A DNA stretch of 26,929 bases from assembly GCA_900313285.1 (NCBI GenBank), contig OMQP01000006.1:1-26929 (forward strand). The letters run 5' to 3'. Each line of letters opens with the position of its first letter. Positions within the stretch are counted from its first letter, which is position 1. This DNA comes from an uncultured Pseudomonadota bacterium (GTDB lineage Bacteria; Pseudomonadota; Alphaproteobacteria; Rs-D84). A model generated the notes under the pieces. The model was not told the DNA's origin and made no database searches. It was given only the letters and a program-made list of their open reading frames with translations. A program made the translations under genes and the position numbers. Shown in pieces: positions 1 through 7,504 of the stretch.

Positions 1-77
1 ATATAACGTACATACAGTTGTATTTTGTTATAAACAAATGTTAAAAGCAATATATTTTTTACTTATTTTACGTAAAA

Positions 78-701
78 TTATAGGGTATTTTTAAAGCATT
101 TTTTCAGAGTTTCACCAGTATCATTTAAATCAACATATTTGTTACGTATTTCTTCATCTGCCTTGATTTGTTGTTTTAAAAGTATAATATCCGGATGATT
201 TTGTAATTTTTCATTAAATTCATCTATTGCTTGTTCGATATCTGATTCATTTTTTATAAAAATTGGTATAACAGAATTTGCAGCAGATTGTACAGATTGT
301 TTTATTAAATCTTTATTATCATCTATTACTGATAAATATGCACGAATATGTTGGTCTTCATGTTGTAAAATCGCATTATATTGACATGTATTTGGTCGAT
401 TAGATATATCTATTTGAACCAAAAAATCAGAATAACCAATTGTAACATCTATATTTTTTAAAGAAACACAAAAACCATCTTCTATAGATGTTAAATCTGT
501 TGTAATTTCAAATTCATCGACCAATGTTGCAATAACATTACCATGTAAAACATCCATATGTTTTAATGGTTGAACAACACTTTTTTCCCATATTGGTGAT
601 TTAACAGTTATAACTGGTGTTAATTTATAATCAAGACAATCATCCGCTGAAACACCAGATGTTATAAAAACAAATAATAAAAATAGAATCTTTTTAAACA
701 T
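78..701 (-). CDS. Exported protein of unknown function with HEDQH (HExxH-type) motif
   Basis: The 207-residue product begins with a clear signal peptide: Lys-Lys, then a hydrophobic core to about residue 16, with likely cleavage after V-S-A at residue 19. The mature part should be periplasmic or secreted. Residues 114-118 read H-E-D-Q-H, which matches the HExxH zinc-metallopeptidase pattern, and cysteines lie at 22, 78 and 106. The C-terminal 60 residues are charged and probably helical. I do not recognise the family with confidence; bacterial DUF922-like proteins with an HE-x-x-H are one possibility. The start lies 3 nt after the virB4 stop, so it is probably the last gene of the virB3-virB4 transcript, which suggests a role linked to the secretion apparatus, perhaps in the cell wall. 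Enzymatic activity is inferred only from the motif. Confidence 0.75.
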   Translation of the reverse strand: MFKKILFLLFVFITSGVSADDCLDYKLTPVITVKSPIWEKSVVQPLKHMDVLHGNVIATLVDEFEITTDLTSIEDGFCVSLKNIDVTIGYSDFLVQIDISNRPNTCQYNAILQHEDQHIRAYLSVIDDNKDLIKQSVQSAANSVIPIFIKNESDIEQAIDEFNEKLQNHPDIILLKQQIKADEEIRNKYVDLNDTGETLKKCFKNTL

Positions 702-704
702 ATA

Positions 705-3119
705 TTACATTGTTTGCTTTTTTAAATATTCTGCAACAAAATTATTTCCATATGTTTTATATAATTCTTCAGCCAGTAATACAGATGAACGCCCAGATTC
801 AAATAAACGTAACATATTACCAAGTCCACCAAGTTCTGTATTTAAAATTACAGATTCACCATTAACAGGTCTTGATAATAAAACCGCACGTTTAAGGTTT
901 GGATACGCTTTACCCTGGATAAATGCCATTTCAAGTGGGTTAAGATTCCATTTTTCATAATCACTTACATCAGCCGCAGGATTACGGAAGAACATAACTG
1001 TTTGTACCTGGCCACGAACAACATCACCTATACCCAGTTTATCTAAAACATTTGCACGTTGAAACGCTACCATATATGCCTGACGATTTTTTCTGCCTTC
1101 TTGCAATCCGGCTATAAAATTATCCCTGAACATTTTATTTTCAAGCATTGGTGCTGTTTCGTCTATCATAATAAGTGACGGATTTCCACCAGATACAGTT
1201 ATATTATTTATTCTGTGTAAAATGTAAGATATAACTGCAGGTGCCAGTATTTCATCTTGTAAAATTTCAGTAAAATCAAATGTTGTTAAACGGGAATTTA
1301 AATCAAGCGTATCACTGTCTTCATTAAATATATCACCATATTGTAACGGATCTATCCATTTTTTTAATTCACCACGCATTTTACCGCTTGATGAAAAACA
1401 ACTCTCATAAAGATTTTTTAATAATCTATCTTTATCAGATAAATAATCAAAATTAACAGAAACAGCACGTGCAATTTCATCCTGGGATATAACATCATCA
1501 ACATTTGTTATCATTGAAAACCATCTGCGTAAAAATGCACGATTTGATGCTGTATCCGGCATTTTTAATGGATTTAAATGCGTTAAAAACATATTTTTTA
1601 ACGGATCTTTTTCTTTACCATTCATAGTAATATATTTACCATCAACGGCTAATGTAAATATTTCTGCACCTTTATTTCTGTCAAAGAAAAATGCTTTTAA
1701 TTTAGGGTGTCTTAAAGATTGTGCAATTAGAAATGAAAATAATGTTGTTTTACCACCACCAGTTGGTCCAATCGTTAATGTATGACCAACCGCAGCCGGT
1801 TTATCAGAAACATGAAATTGAAATTGATACGGTGTTCCTTGGGCTGTTGGAAAAACAACCAGTGGTCCTGGACCCCAATCACTGTCTTTAACACCACGTG
1901 GCATAGTTGATAATGGTATACTGGTCGCAGCAGTTTTTGACAACATTTTAAAACTGCGTGGAAATATATCAAAACCTGGTAATTGAGCAAAAAACGAAAC
2001 ACGAGATGCAAATGTTTCAACAACAGGCGAAATACCAAAAGATGCAGATATTTTCTTAAATTCAGCAATATGTTGATTTAAATCATCTATACTTTTACCG
2101 AATAATAAAAACAAAGGATAATAATCAACCAGTGTTTGCGCACCAGTTATATTTTCGTCCATAGAAGATTGTGCTTCACTGATTTGTTCAAGTGTTGATT
2201 CTTCTGTTTCATCTGTTATTGTTGATTTATGTTGACGCATTAATGTTTGAATATCACTTGATTTTAATATATGAAAACCGTTCATACATATCATTTCACA
2301 TTGAATTGTTGATACAGAATCAAAAAATTCTTCATCCATATAATCTGGTGATAATTTAAAAGAAATAGCCGCAGCATAGTATGTTGTATCACCACTTGTA
2401 TATTCTATAAGACCATTTTTATCAAAATCAACATTATCAACAGTTGTATTATTTGATATATTTTCATCACATTTTTTTATAATCGGTTTAGATACAGGTG
2501 ATAAAATACGACCAAAAAAAGTAGCCATATTATTAGAATTATCATTTTTTAATAATTCTGGTTTATATGCTGATAATATAGATTCTATATAATTACAATA
2601 TTGGTTTAATTTATCATTATTATTTTGATTTTTAACAGATATAACTAAATAGTAGGTATTAGTATAAATTTTTAACCCTTGATTATTCCATTTATCATAT
2701 ATTTTCTGCAAAGTTGGCTGATCAAATTCATAATTTGTTTTTTCTGATATAAAATCACGAATTGTAAAAAATCTTAAATAAACATCAGGATCTTGAATTT
2801 GATTGAATAATTGTGTACGTAAATCAAGTAATTTTTCACGATTTTTATCGTCCATTAAATTAGTTTGAATACCGGCTATTTTATAAACACGAACTAATGA
2901 TCCATCTGTTGTAGATAAAGTATTATCTTTATATACTTTATAAAACGGCAAATAATCAGCATATTTTGAATATCCAAATTTTGGAAAAAGTTTTTTTGTT
3001 ATAACTGGAATATATGCTAATAATACTATAAATACCAACAAAACACTCATGGCAATAATAACAAAAGTCATTGTCATAGAATTAGTATTACCGGCAAAAT
3101 AACTAAAAAATTTATCCAT
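705..3119 (-). CDS. virB4: Type IV secretion system ATPase VirB4
   Basis: This 804-residue protein is the energising ATPase of a type IV secretion system and acts at the inner-membrane base of the channel. A Walker A motif (G-P-T-G-G-G-K-T-T) lies at residues 451-459 and a Walker B (L-I-M-I-D-E) ends at D653-E654. After the Walker B come the conserved G-R-K-N-R and Q-R stretches typical of VirB4/TrbE. An N-terminal hydrophobic segment at about residues 18-40 is probably a membrane anchor. The length agrees with Rickettsiales-type VirB4. It starts one base after the virB3 stop codon, so the two are co-transcribed and probably translationally coupled. No other vir genes are seen; virB6 does not follow, as it does in the classical Rickettsiales cluster. 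Confidence 0.95.
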   Translation of the reverse strand: MDKFFSYFAGNTNSMTMTFVIIAMSVLLVFIVLLAYIPVITKKLFPKFGYSKYADYLPFYKVYKDNTLSTTDGSLVRVYKIAGIQTNLMDDKNREKLLDLRTQLFNQIQDPDVYLRFFTIRDFISEKTNYEFDQPTLQKIYDKWNNQGLKIYTNTYYLVISVKNQNNNDKLNQYCNYIESILSAYKPELLKNDNSNNMATFFGRILSPVSKPIIKKCDENISNNTTVDNVDFDKNGLIEYTSGDTTYYAAAISFKLSPDYMDEEFFDSVSTIQCEMICMNGFHILKSSDIQTLMRQHKSTITDETEESTLEQISEAQSSMDENITGAQTLVDYYPLFLLFGKSIDDLNQHIAEFKKISASFGISPVVETFASRVSFFAQLPGFDIFPRSFKMLSKTAATSIPLSTMPRGVKDSDWGPGPLVVFPTAQGTPYQFQFHVSDKPAAVGHTLTIGPTGGGKTTLFSFLIAQSLRHPKLKAFFFDRNKGAEIFTLAVDGKYITMNGKEKDPLKNMFLTHLNPLKMPDTASNRAFLRRWFSMITNVDDVISQDEIARAVSVNFDYLSDKDRLLKNLYESCFSSSGKMRGELKKWIDPLQYGDIFNEDSDTLDLNSRLTTFDFTEILQDEILAPAVISYILHRINNITVSGGNPSLIMIDETAPMLENKMFRDNFIAGLQEGRKNRQAYMVAFQRANVLDKLGIGDVVRGQVQTVMFFRNPAADVSDYEKWNLNPLEMAFIQGKAYPNLKRAVLLSRPVNGESVILNTELGGLGNMLRLFESGRSSVLLAEELYKTYGNNFVAEYLKKQTM

Positions 3120-3120
3120 T

Positions 3121-3420
3121 TTATACTACTAACCTTCTTGGTATTTTTCTTTTAAATATATTCAAACCAGAAAATATTAGTTGTGATATTTGTGGGTCTT
3201 TTTTTGAATAAAAAGCCAATATTGTATGTGTTATGAATACTATACCTAAAAATACCAATGGTAACCACATAGGTGGTTCATGTGGTGGTAAAATTAAAGT
3301 TACAACCATACAAAATATAAATAAAACAAACCAAATCAGGAAATTTAATACCGCTAAAGTATAAGGCACATAAAATATGCGCGGCGGATTTGCCAAAGCT
3401 TTCAGAACTTTTTGCCTCAA
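3121..3420 (-). CDS. virB3: Type IV secretion system inner-membrane protein VirB3
   Basis: VirB3 is a short inner-membrane subunit that works with VirB4 at the base of the secretion channel. Two adjacent hydrophobic segments (about residues 23-46 and 52-72 of the 99-residue product) follow a short basic N-terminus containing N-P-P-R-I-F-Y-V-P, and the tail is basic, as in VirB3. I place the start at a TTG codon at 3420: a strong AGGAGAGGG ribosome-binding site lies 5-6 nt upstream (3424-3432), and a promoter TTGTTA-17-TATAAT (3471 to 3443) predicts transcription from about 3436. The longer reading frame from TTG 3471 would begin inside the -35 box. The gene leads the virB3-virB4-HEDQH operon. 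Confidence 0.87.
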   Translation of the reverse strand: MRQKVLKALANPPRIFYVPYTLAVLNFLIWFVLFIFCMVVTLILPPHEPPMWLPLVFLGIVFITHTILAFYSKKDPQISQLIFSGLNIFKRKIPRRLVV

Positions 3421-3442
3421 ATTCCCTCTCCTGGTTAATCTG

Positions 3443-3471
3443 ATTATAATAATTTCAACTTTTTTTAACAA
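3443..3471 (-). promoter_or_regulatory. Promoter of virB3-virB4 operon
   Basis: On the minus strand, TTGTTA (3471-3466), a 17-bp spacer and a perfect TATAAT (3448-3443) give a predicted start near 3436. The leader would be about 16 nt and would carry only the AGGAGAGGG ribosome-binding site before the TTG start codon. Confidence 0.65.
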
Positions 3472-3682
3472 GCATAAAAGTAAAAAAATGAAAATTTGTT
3501 TAAAATATTAAAAATAACACTTTTATCAACATGTTTATATTTTTGTAAATTTTATATAATTTTAATAAAAATTCTTAAAAATCAGGGATTTTTTTGTTTA
3601 AAAACTGTTTAAAAAAAGTTAATTTTATTTATTAACAGAATAAACAGCATAAATAAAAACAACAATAAATAATAATAAATAT
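3472..3682. other. Very AT-rich divergent intergenic region, no gene seen
   Basis: This stretch between the virB3 and L36 promoters is extremely AT-rich and has no plausible coding frame. TGTTTAAAA occurs three times (3497, 3595 and 3606), the last two 11 bp apart. I find no convincing DnaA-box cluster or long inverted repeat. It may act only as a promoter-proximal AT-rich spacer. Confidence 0.5.
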
Positions 3683-3710
3683 TTGATTTTTTATAAATCT
3701 GGTTTATAAT
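3683..3710 (+). promoter_or_regulatory. Promoter of L36 gene
   Basis: TTGATT (3683-3688), a 16-bp spacer and a perfect TATAAT (3705-3710) place the start at about G3717. The resulting leader is about 17 nt long and contains AAGGAT as ribosome-binding site before ATG 3734. Confidence 0.7.
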
Positions 3711-3733
3711 TGCCCGGTAAAAAGGATAAAGAT

Positions 3734-3868
3734 ATGAAATTTTTAAGTTCTTTAAAGGCTTGGAAAAAACGCGGTAACATTAAACAAATTCGCCGTGGTA
3801 AACAAGTTATATTGATTGACCCTTCAAATCCTAAATTAAAGGCAAAACAGGGTTTTAAGAAAAAATAA
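3734..3868 (+). CDS. rpmJ: 50S ribosomal protein L36 (cysteine-free form)
   Basis: A 44-codon frame encodes a very basic peptide that begins M-K-F-L-S-S-L-K-A-W-K-K-R and ends N-P-K-L-K-A-K-Q-G-F-K-K-K. It matches the pattern of alphaproteobacterial L36 (M-K-x-x-x-S-L-K-x-x-K-x-R ... N-P-x-x-K-A-x-Q-G). L36 is a small large-subunit protein. This copy has no cysteine or histidine, so it is the zinc-free type; it is also shorter in the middle and has three extra lysines at the end. It is monocistronic, with its own promoter, an AAGGAT ribosome-binding site 6-9 nt before ATG, and a terminator 25 nt after the stop. The gene is short enough to be missed by ORF callers with a 60-codon cutoff. The family match is by eye but specific. 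Confidence 0.85.
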   Translation: MKFLSSLKAWKKRGNIKQIRRGKQVILIDPSNPKLKAKQGFKKK

Positions 3869-3893
3869 TAAATCCAATTGGATATGTGTTTTT

Positions 3894-3919
3894 ATACCCA
3901 GTTTTCTGGGTATTTTTTT
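3894..3919 (+). terminator. Intrinsic terminator of L36 gene
   Basis: An 8-bp stem ATACCCAG / CTGGGTAT with a TTTT loop is followed by seven T residues (3913-3919). The T run is only on the plus-strand side, so it serves L36 and not the convergent gene that ends at 3918. Confidence 0.85.
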
Positions 3920-4613
3920 ATTCTTCAAGAAACGCATTTTCAAGAATATTTTTAATTTCTTTATCTGATAATCCAGATGTTTTTAAATAATATATTTGAT
4001 TTTCATTTGGTTTATAAATAGATGCACTATGTGAAGCATTTTTAGGTATTGAATTTATATATTGAATTGGTTGCATAGTTATAACTGATTTTTCATCAGC
4101 GATACATGAAAAAGATATATCAGAATCACAATTTAATATATTTTTTTCTATTTTTGCGGTACCTGTCATATAATTTTTTGAATTTTTATATGCTGCAACT
4201 TTTGTTTTTACAAAAACACATGTATCACTTTGTAAATGTTCACCGGTTATGTTTATTTTTAAATCACTATGATTTTTTATTATTATTTTGCCATTAAATA
4301 TACTGTTTTTACCCGTATTTTTGATAAAAATATTTAAAAAAGCCGGTTTTTTACATATTGTTTTAAAATCCATTATAATATTTGTATCATCTGAATTTAT
4401 ATTTATATTTAAATCTATATTCCCGACAATTTCACCTGTATATATAATATGAATTGGTAATTTTGGTGTTTTATCTATATTTATATTGTTATTTTTTTTA
4501 TCATACTTGATATTTATATAATCTGATAATTCAGGACAAAATTCAGTATTACGAAAAACTAAAGTTTCCGCTGGAAATGTTTTTATATTGAATTCTTGCC
4601 AAAGGTATGACAT
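3918..4613 (-). CDS. Short SufB/SufD-family protein
   Basis: The 231-residue product ends with the signature of the SufB/SufD iron-sulphur scaffold family: a conserved serine-histidine block (A-S-H-S-A-S-I), then D/N-E-x-Q-I-Y-Y-L, a short K-T-S-G-L-S-D-K-E-I and a final A-F. The preceding 120 residues look like the beta-helical core of that family. SufB/SufD proteins form the SufBC2D complex that assembles Fe-S clusters. This one is about half the usual 420-470 residues because the N-terminal part is reduced, and no sufB, sufC or sufS is nearby. I start at ATG 4613 because AAGGATAA lies just upstream, the same ribosome-binding sequence used by L36 and rpmI; the longer frame from 4664 adds 17 AT-rich codons that run into the ychF promoter region. 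It is probably SufD-like; whether it works in a Suf complex cannot be told here. Confidence 0.7.
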   Translation of the reverse strand: MSYLWQEFNIKTFPAETLVFRNTEFCPELSDYINIKYDKKNNNINIDKTPKLPIHIIYTGEIVGNIDLNININSDDTNIIMDFKTICKKPAFLNIFIKNTGKNSIFNGKIIIKNHSDLKINITGEHLQSDTCVFVKTKVAAYKNSKNYMTGTAKIEKNILNCDSDISFSCIADEKSVITMQPIQYINSIPKNASHSASIYKPNENQIYYLKTSGLSDKEIKNILENAFLEE

Positions 4614-4682
4614 ATTTATCCTTAGATTTATATAATATAATAAATAAAAAATAATAAAAAACAACTTAATTGGTGAAGAAAT

Positions 4683-5762
4683 ATGGGATTTAATTGTGGT
4701 ATAGTTGGTTTACCAAATGTAGGTAAATCTACATTATTTAATGCTTTGACACAAAGTGCTGCGGCTGATGCTCAAAATTATCCATTTTGTACGATAGAGC
4801 CAAATACAGGCCGTGTAGTTGTTCCTGATAAAACTTTACATGATTTGGCGCGTGTCGCTGGCGCGGAACGTATAATTCCAACACAACTAGAAATAGTTGA
4901 TATTGCTGGTCTTGTTAAAGGCGCATCAAGTGGTGAAGGTCTTGGAAATAAATTTTTATCAAATATTCTTGAAACAGATGCAATTATACATGTTGTTCGT
5001 TGTTTTGAAAATGATGATATTGTTCATGTAAATGGAAAAATAGATCCATTAGCTGATATCGAAACAATTGAAACAGAATTAATGTTAGCTGATATTGAAA
5101 GTTTAGATAATCAAATAAAAAAACTTGAAAAGAAAGTGCATGGCCAGGATAAAAATGCTGCAAAATTATTAGCGGATGCAATTGCTATAAAAAGTGGACT
5201 TGAAAAATCTGTTCCGGCACGTGAACAAGATACAGATGCGACACCTTTTAATTTATTAACAAGAAAACCAGTAATTTATGTATGTAATGTAGAAGAAAGT
5301 GCCGCCGCAACAGGAAATAAATATTCTGACGTTGTACGTGAAAAATTTTCATCTAAATCGCCTGTTTTAATAATTTCATCGAAAATAGAGATGGAAATAG
5401 CACAAATTGTTGATACGGATGAAAGAAAAATGTTTTTGGATGAACTGGGATTAAAAGAATCAGGTTTGGACCAGGTTATTCATACTGGATATGATACATT
5501 AGGTTTACAAACATTTTATACAGTTGGACCAAAAGAAGCGCATGCATGGACAATAACAAAAGGTATGACTGCACCACAGGCCGCCGGTAAAATACACAGT
5601 GATTTTGAACGTGGGTTTATACGTGCTGAAATAATTTCTCCGTCAGATTATTTACAATATGGTGGCGAAGTTGCAGTTAAAGAAGCCGGTAAAATGCGTC
5701 TGGTTGGTAAAGAATATATAATGCAAGAAGGTGATATATGTCATTTCTTGTTTAATGTATAA
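4683..5762 (+). CDS. ychF: Ribosome-binding ATPase YchF (Obg family)
   Basis: The 359-residue protein belongs to the Obg-related P-loop family. The G1 motif G-L-P-N-V-G-K-S-T is at residues 8-16 and the switch region includes D-I-A-G-L-V-K-G-A. The G4 motif reads N-V-E-E instead of NKxD, the change that gives YchF its preference for ATP. A charged helical-hairpin insertion follows at about 130-200, and the C-terminal 85 residues form the TGS domain (T-F-Y-T-V-G-P-K-E through the end). YchF binds ribosomes and affects translation initiation and stress responses. The length is normal. The gene is divergent from the SufD-like gene and ends directly in a strong terminator. In most bacteria ychF lies next to pth; it does not here. 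Confidence 0.97.
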   Translation: MGFNCGIVGLPNVGKSTLFNALTQSAAADAQNYPFCTIEPNTGRVVVPDKTLHDLARVAGAERIIPTQLEIVDIAGLVKGASSGEGLGNKFLSNILETDAIIHVVRCFENDDIVHVNGKIDPLADIETIETELMLADIESLDNQIKKLEKKVHGQDKNAAKLLADAIAIKSGLEKSVPAREQDTDATPFNLLTRKPVIYVCNVEESAAATGNKYSDVVREKFSSKSPVLIISSKIEMEIAQIVDTDERKMFLDELGLKESGLDQVIHTGYDTLGLQTFYTVGPKEAHAWTITKGMTAPQAAGKIHSDFERGFIRAEIISPSDYLQYGGEVAVKEAGKMRLVGKEYIMQEGDICHFLFNV

Positions 5763-5788
5763 AAACACCGGTAAATACCGGTGTTTTT
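5761..5788. terminator. Intrinsic terminator after ychF, symmetrical
   Basis: A perfect 12-bp inverted repeat (AAAAACACCGGT / ACCGGTGTTTTT) surrounds the loop AAAT. The A and T runs on both sides make it usable from either strand. It overlaps the ychF stop codon and is related in sequence to the terminators at 18014 and 22594. Confidence 0.9.
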
Positions 5789-5830
5789 ATATTAAATATT
5801 TGTATTTTTAATAATATTTTATAAAAAAAT

Positions 5831-5846
5831 AAAAAGCCGGCTTTTT
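5831..5846 (-). terminator. Possible terminator of the mreC-dnaG operon
   Basis: A perfect palindrome, AAAAAGCC/GGCTTTTT, can form on the minus strand a 6-bp stem with a CCGG loop, followed by T5-A-T7. It lies 35 bp after the dnaG stop. The stem is weak, with one G-C pair, so the call is tentative. Confidence 0.35.
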
Positions 5847-5881
5847 TGATAAAAATATTCAAAAATACCGGGAATTTTTTT

Positions 5882-7504
5882 TTATTTTTTTATATCCATT
5901 AATAATTCAAGTTTTTCTTTTGCTTCATTTATTTTATTATTTATATTATTTAATTCATCAGAATTATATTCATCACCACTGAGTGCTTTCGATAATAATA
6001 CTTGTTTTTCAGTTTCAAGTTTTTTGATATAACGTTGTAATTTAAAAGAAATTATAAATTTTTCAGCGTCTTCTAATGATAAATCAGTTTTTTGAACATC
6101 TTCATCAAAAGATATATTTAATGATGTTAAAAAATCTATATATTTTTCGGTTATTTCAGGATATGTTTGAACAATAGATTTTATAACATTTGTTGTCATT
6201 ATATCTATATCTGGTAATTCAATTTCTGGGGTATATTCAGTTTTTTTCCATTTATGCCATTGGTTAAATTTACGATTATTGTATTCGTTTTCTATTTCAT
6301 TTTGGAATATTTTATCTGTTATTTTTGATAAACAATCTTTTAAATATTTTTCTGCCTGAGCTCGTCCACCTGGGGTATTTATAAGATAATTTTTGTTTAC
6401 AGTTTCCCATAAAAAATCTATTAATGGTGTCGCGTTATCTATTATTTTTCGCATTGCAGATTCACCAGATGTTTTTAATATTTCATCAGGATCTTTACCG
6501 CCTGTTACAAAAGCAAATTTAACATCACTGTTGTCACGTAAAAACGGTAAAACTAGCGTACATGCCCGTACAGCAGCTTTTTGACCGGCATTATCACCAT
6601 CAAAACAAAATATGATATTTCTGTTAGATTTACATAAAATTGCAATATGATCTTCGGTTAATGCAGTACCAAGTGGCGCAACAGTTTCACCAAAACCATG
6701 ATTTTGCATTTGAATTGCATCTATTTGACCTTCTACAATAATACTTCTGTTTGCACGATGTATCGCGTCGCGCGCAAAATTAAAACCAAATATAGTTTGT
6801 CTTTTATGAAATAATTCTGTATCTGTAGTATTTATATATTTTGGTTCACTGCCATCAAGTGAACGTCCGGAAAATGCAACAACCTGGTTGTGTGCATTAA
6901 AAATTGGAAACATTAATTTATCACGGAAAAAATCATATGGACCATATTCACCAATTTTTACCAGTCCTGTTGAGACCAGTTTTTCATGTTTTATATTATT
7001 AAACATAGATGCAATAATATTATTTTTTGGTGCATATCCAATACGATATTTTTTTATCATTTCATCACTAAATCCGCGTTTTTTTATATATTCCAATGCA
7101 TGTTTACCAGATTCTGTATATAATAATTCTTGGTATTTTTTTGTTGCAGATTCTGTGATTTGAATATAGTTTTCTTCTGCTTCAATTTGTTCGCGTGTTT
7201 TCTGTTTTATTTCAGGTAATTTCATTCCAGCCATATCAGCCAGTTCTTTGATAGCTTCTTTAAAATCAATATTTTCAGATTTCATAACAAAAGAAATGAT
7301 ATCACCGTGTTCACCACAACCAAAACAATGATAAAAACCTTTATCTTCACTTACCGAAAAAGATGGTGTTTTTTCATTATGAAAAGGACAACATCCCCAA
7401 TAATTTTGTCCTTTTTTTACAAGTGGTACACGACGCGAAATAACATCAACCAAAGATAATCTTTGTCTTAATTCATCTGTGAAAGAATTATCAAATTTAG
7501 CCAA
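5882..7504 (-). CDS. dnaG: DNA primase DnaG
   Basis: The 540-residue primase synthesises RNA primers for Okazaki fragments and leading-strand start. The N-terminal zinc-binding site is C39-x2-H42 with C60-x2-C63. The TOPRIM core carries E258 in V-E-G-Q-I-D (the usual tyrosine is Gln here) and F-D-G-D at 301-304. The C-terminal helicase-interacting part is short, so the protein is somewhat smaller than typical (about 580-640). It begins with TTG directly after the topA stop, with no gap; AAAGG about 9 nt upstream acts as ribosome-binding site. It is the last gene of the six-gene operon starting at mreC. The placement next to topA, and not in the rpsU-dnaG-rpoD operon, is notable. Confidence 0.97.
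   Translation of the reverse strand: MAKFDNSFTDELRQRLSLVDVISRRVPLVKKGQNYWGCCPFHNEKTPSFSVSEDKGFYHCFGCGEHGDIISFVMKSENIDFKEAIKELADMAGMKLPEIKQKTREQIEAEENYIQITESATKKYQELLYTESGKHALEYIKKRGFSDEMIKKYRIGYAPKNNIIASMFNNIKHEKLVSTGLVKIGEYGPYDFFRDKLMFPIFNAHNQVVAFSGRSLDGSEPKYINTTDTELFHKRQTIFGFNFARDAIHRANRSIIVEGQIDAIQMQNHGFGETVAPLGTALTEDHIAILCKSNRNIIFCFDGDNAGQKAAVRACTLVLPFLRDNSDVKFAFVTGGKDPDEILKTSGESAMRKIIDNATPLIDFLWETVNKNYLINTPGGRAQAEKYLKDCLSKITDKIFQNEIENEYNNRKFNQWHKWKKTEYTPEIELPDIDIMTTNVIKSIVQTYPEITEKYIDFLTSLNISFDEDVQKTDLSLEDAEKFIISFKLQRYIKKLETEKQVLLSKALSGDEYNSDELNNINNKINEAKEKLELLMDIKK

Noticed and set aside
3421..3471. Longer virB3 start at TTG 3471
   Set aside because: It would begin within the -35 box of a good promoter, and a much stronger ribosome-binding site precedes TTG 3420.
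3480..3682. Replication origin in the AT-rich gap
   Set aside because: Only one imperfect DnaA-box-like word (TTATCAACA) and three TGTTTAAAA words; no box cluster, and neighbouring genes are not origin-associated.
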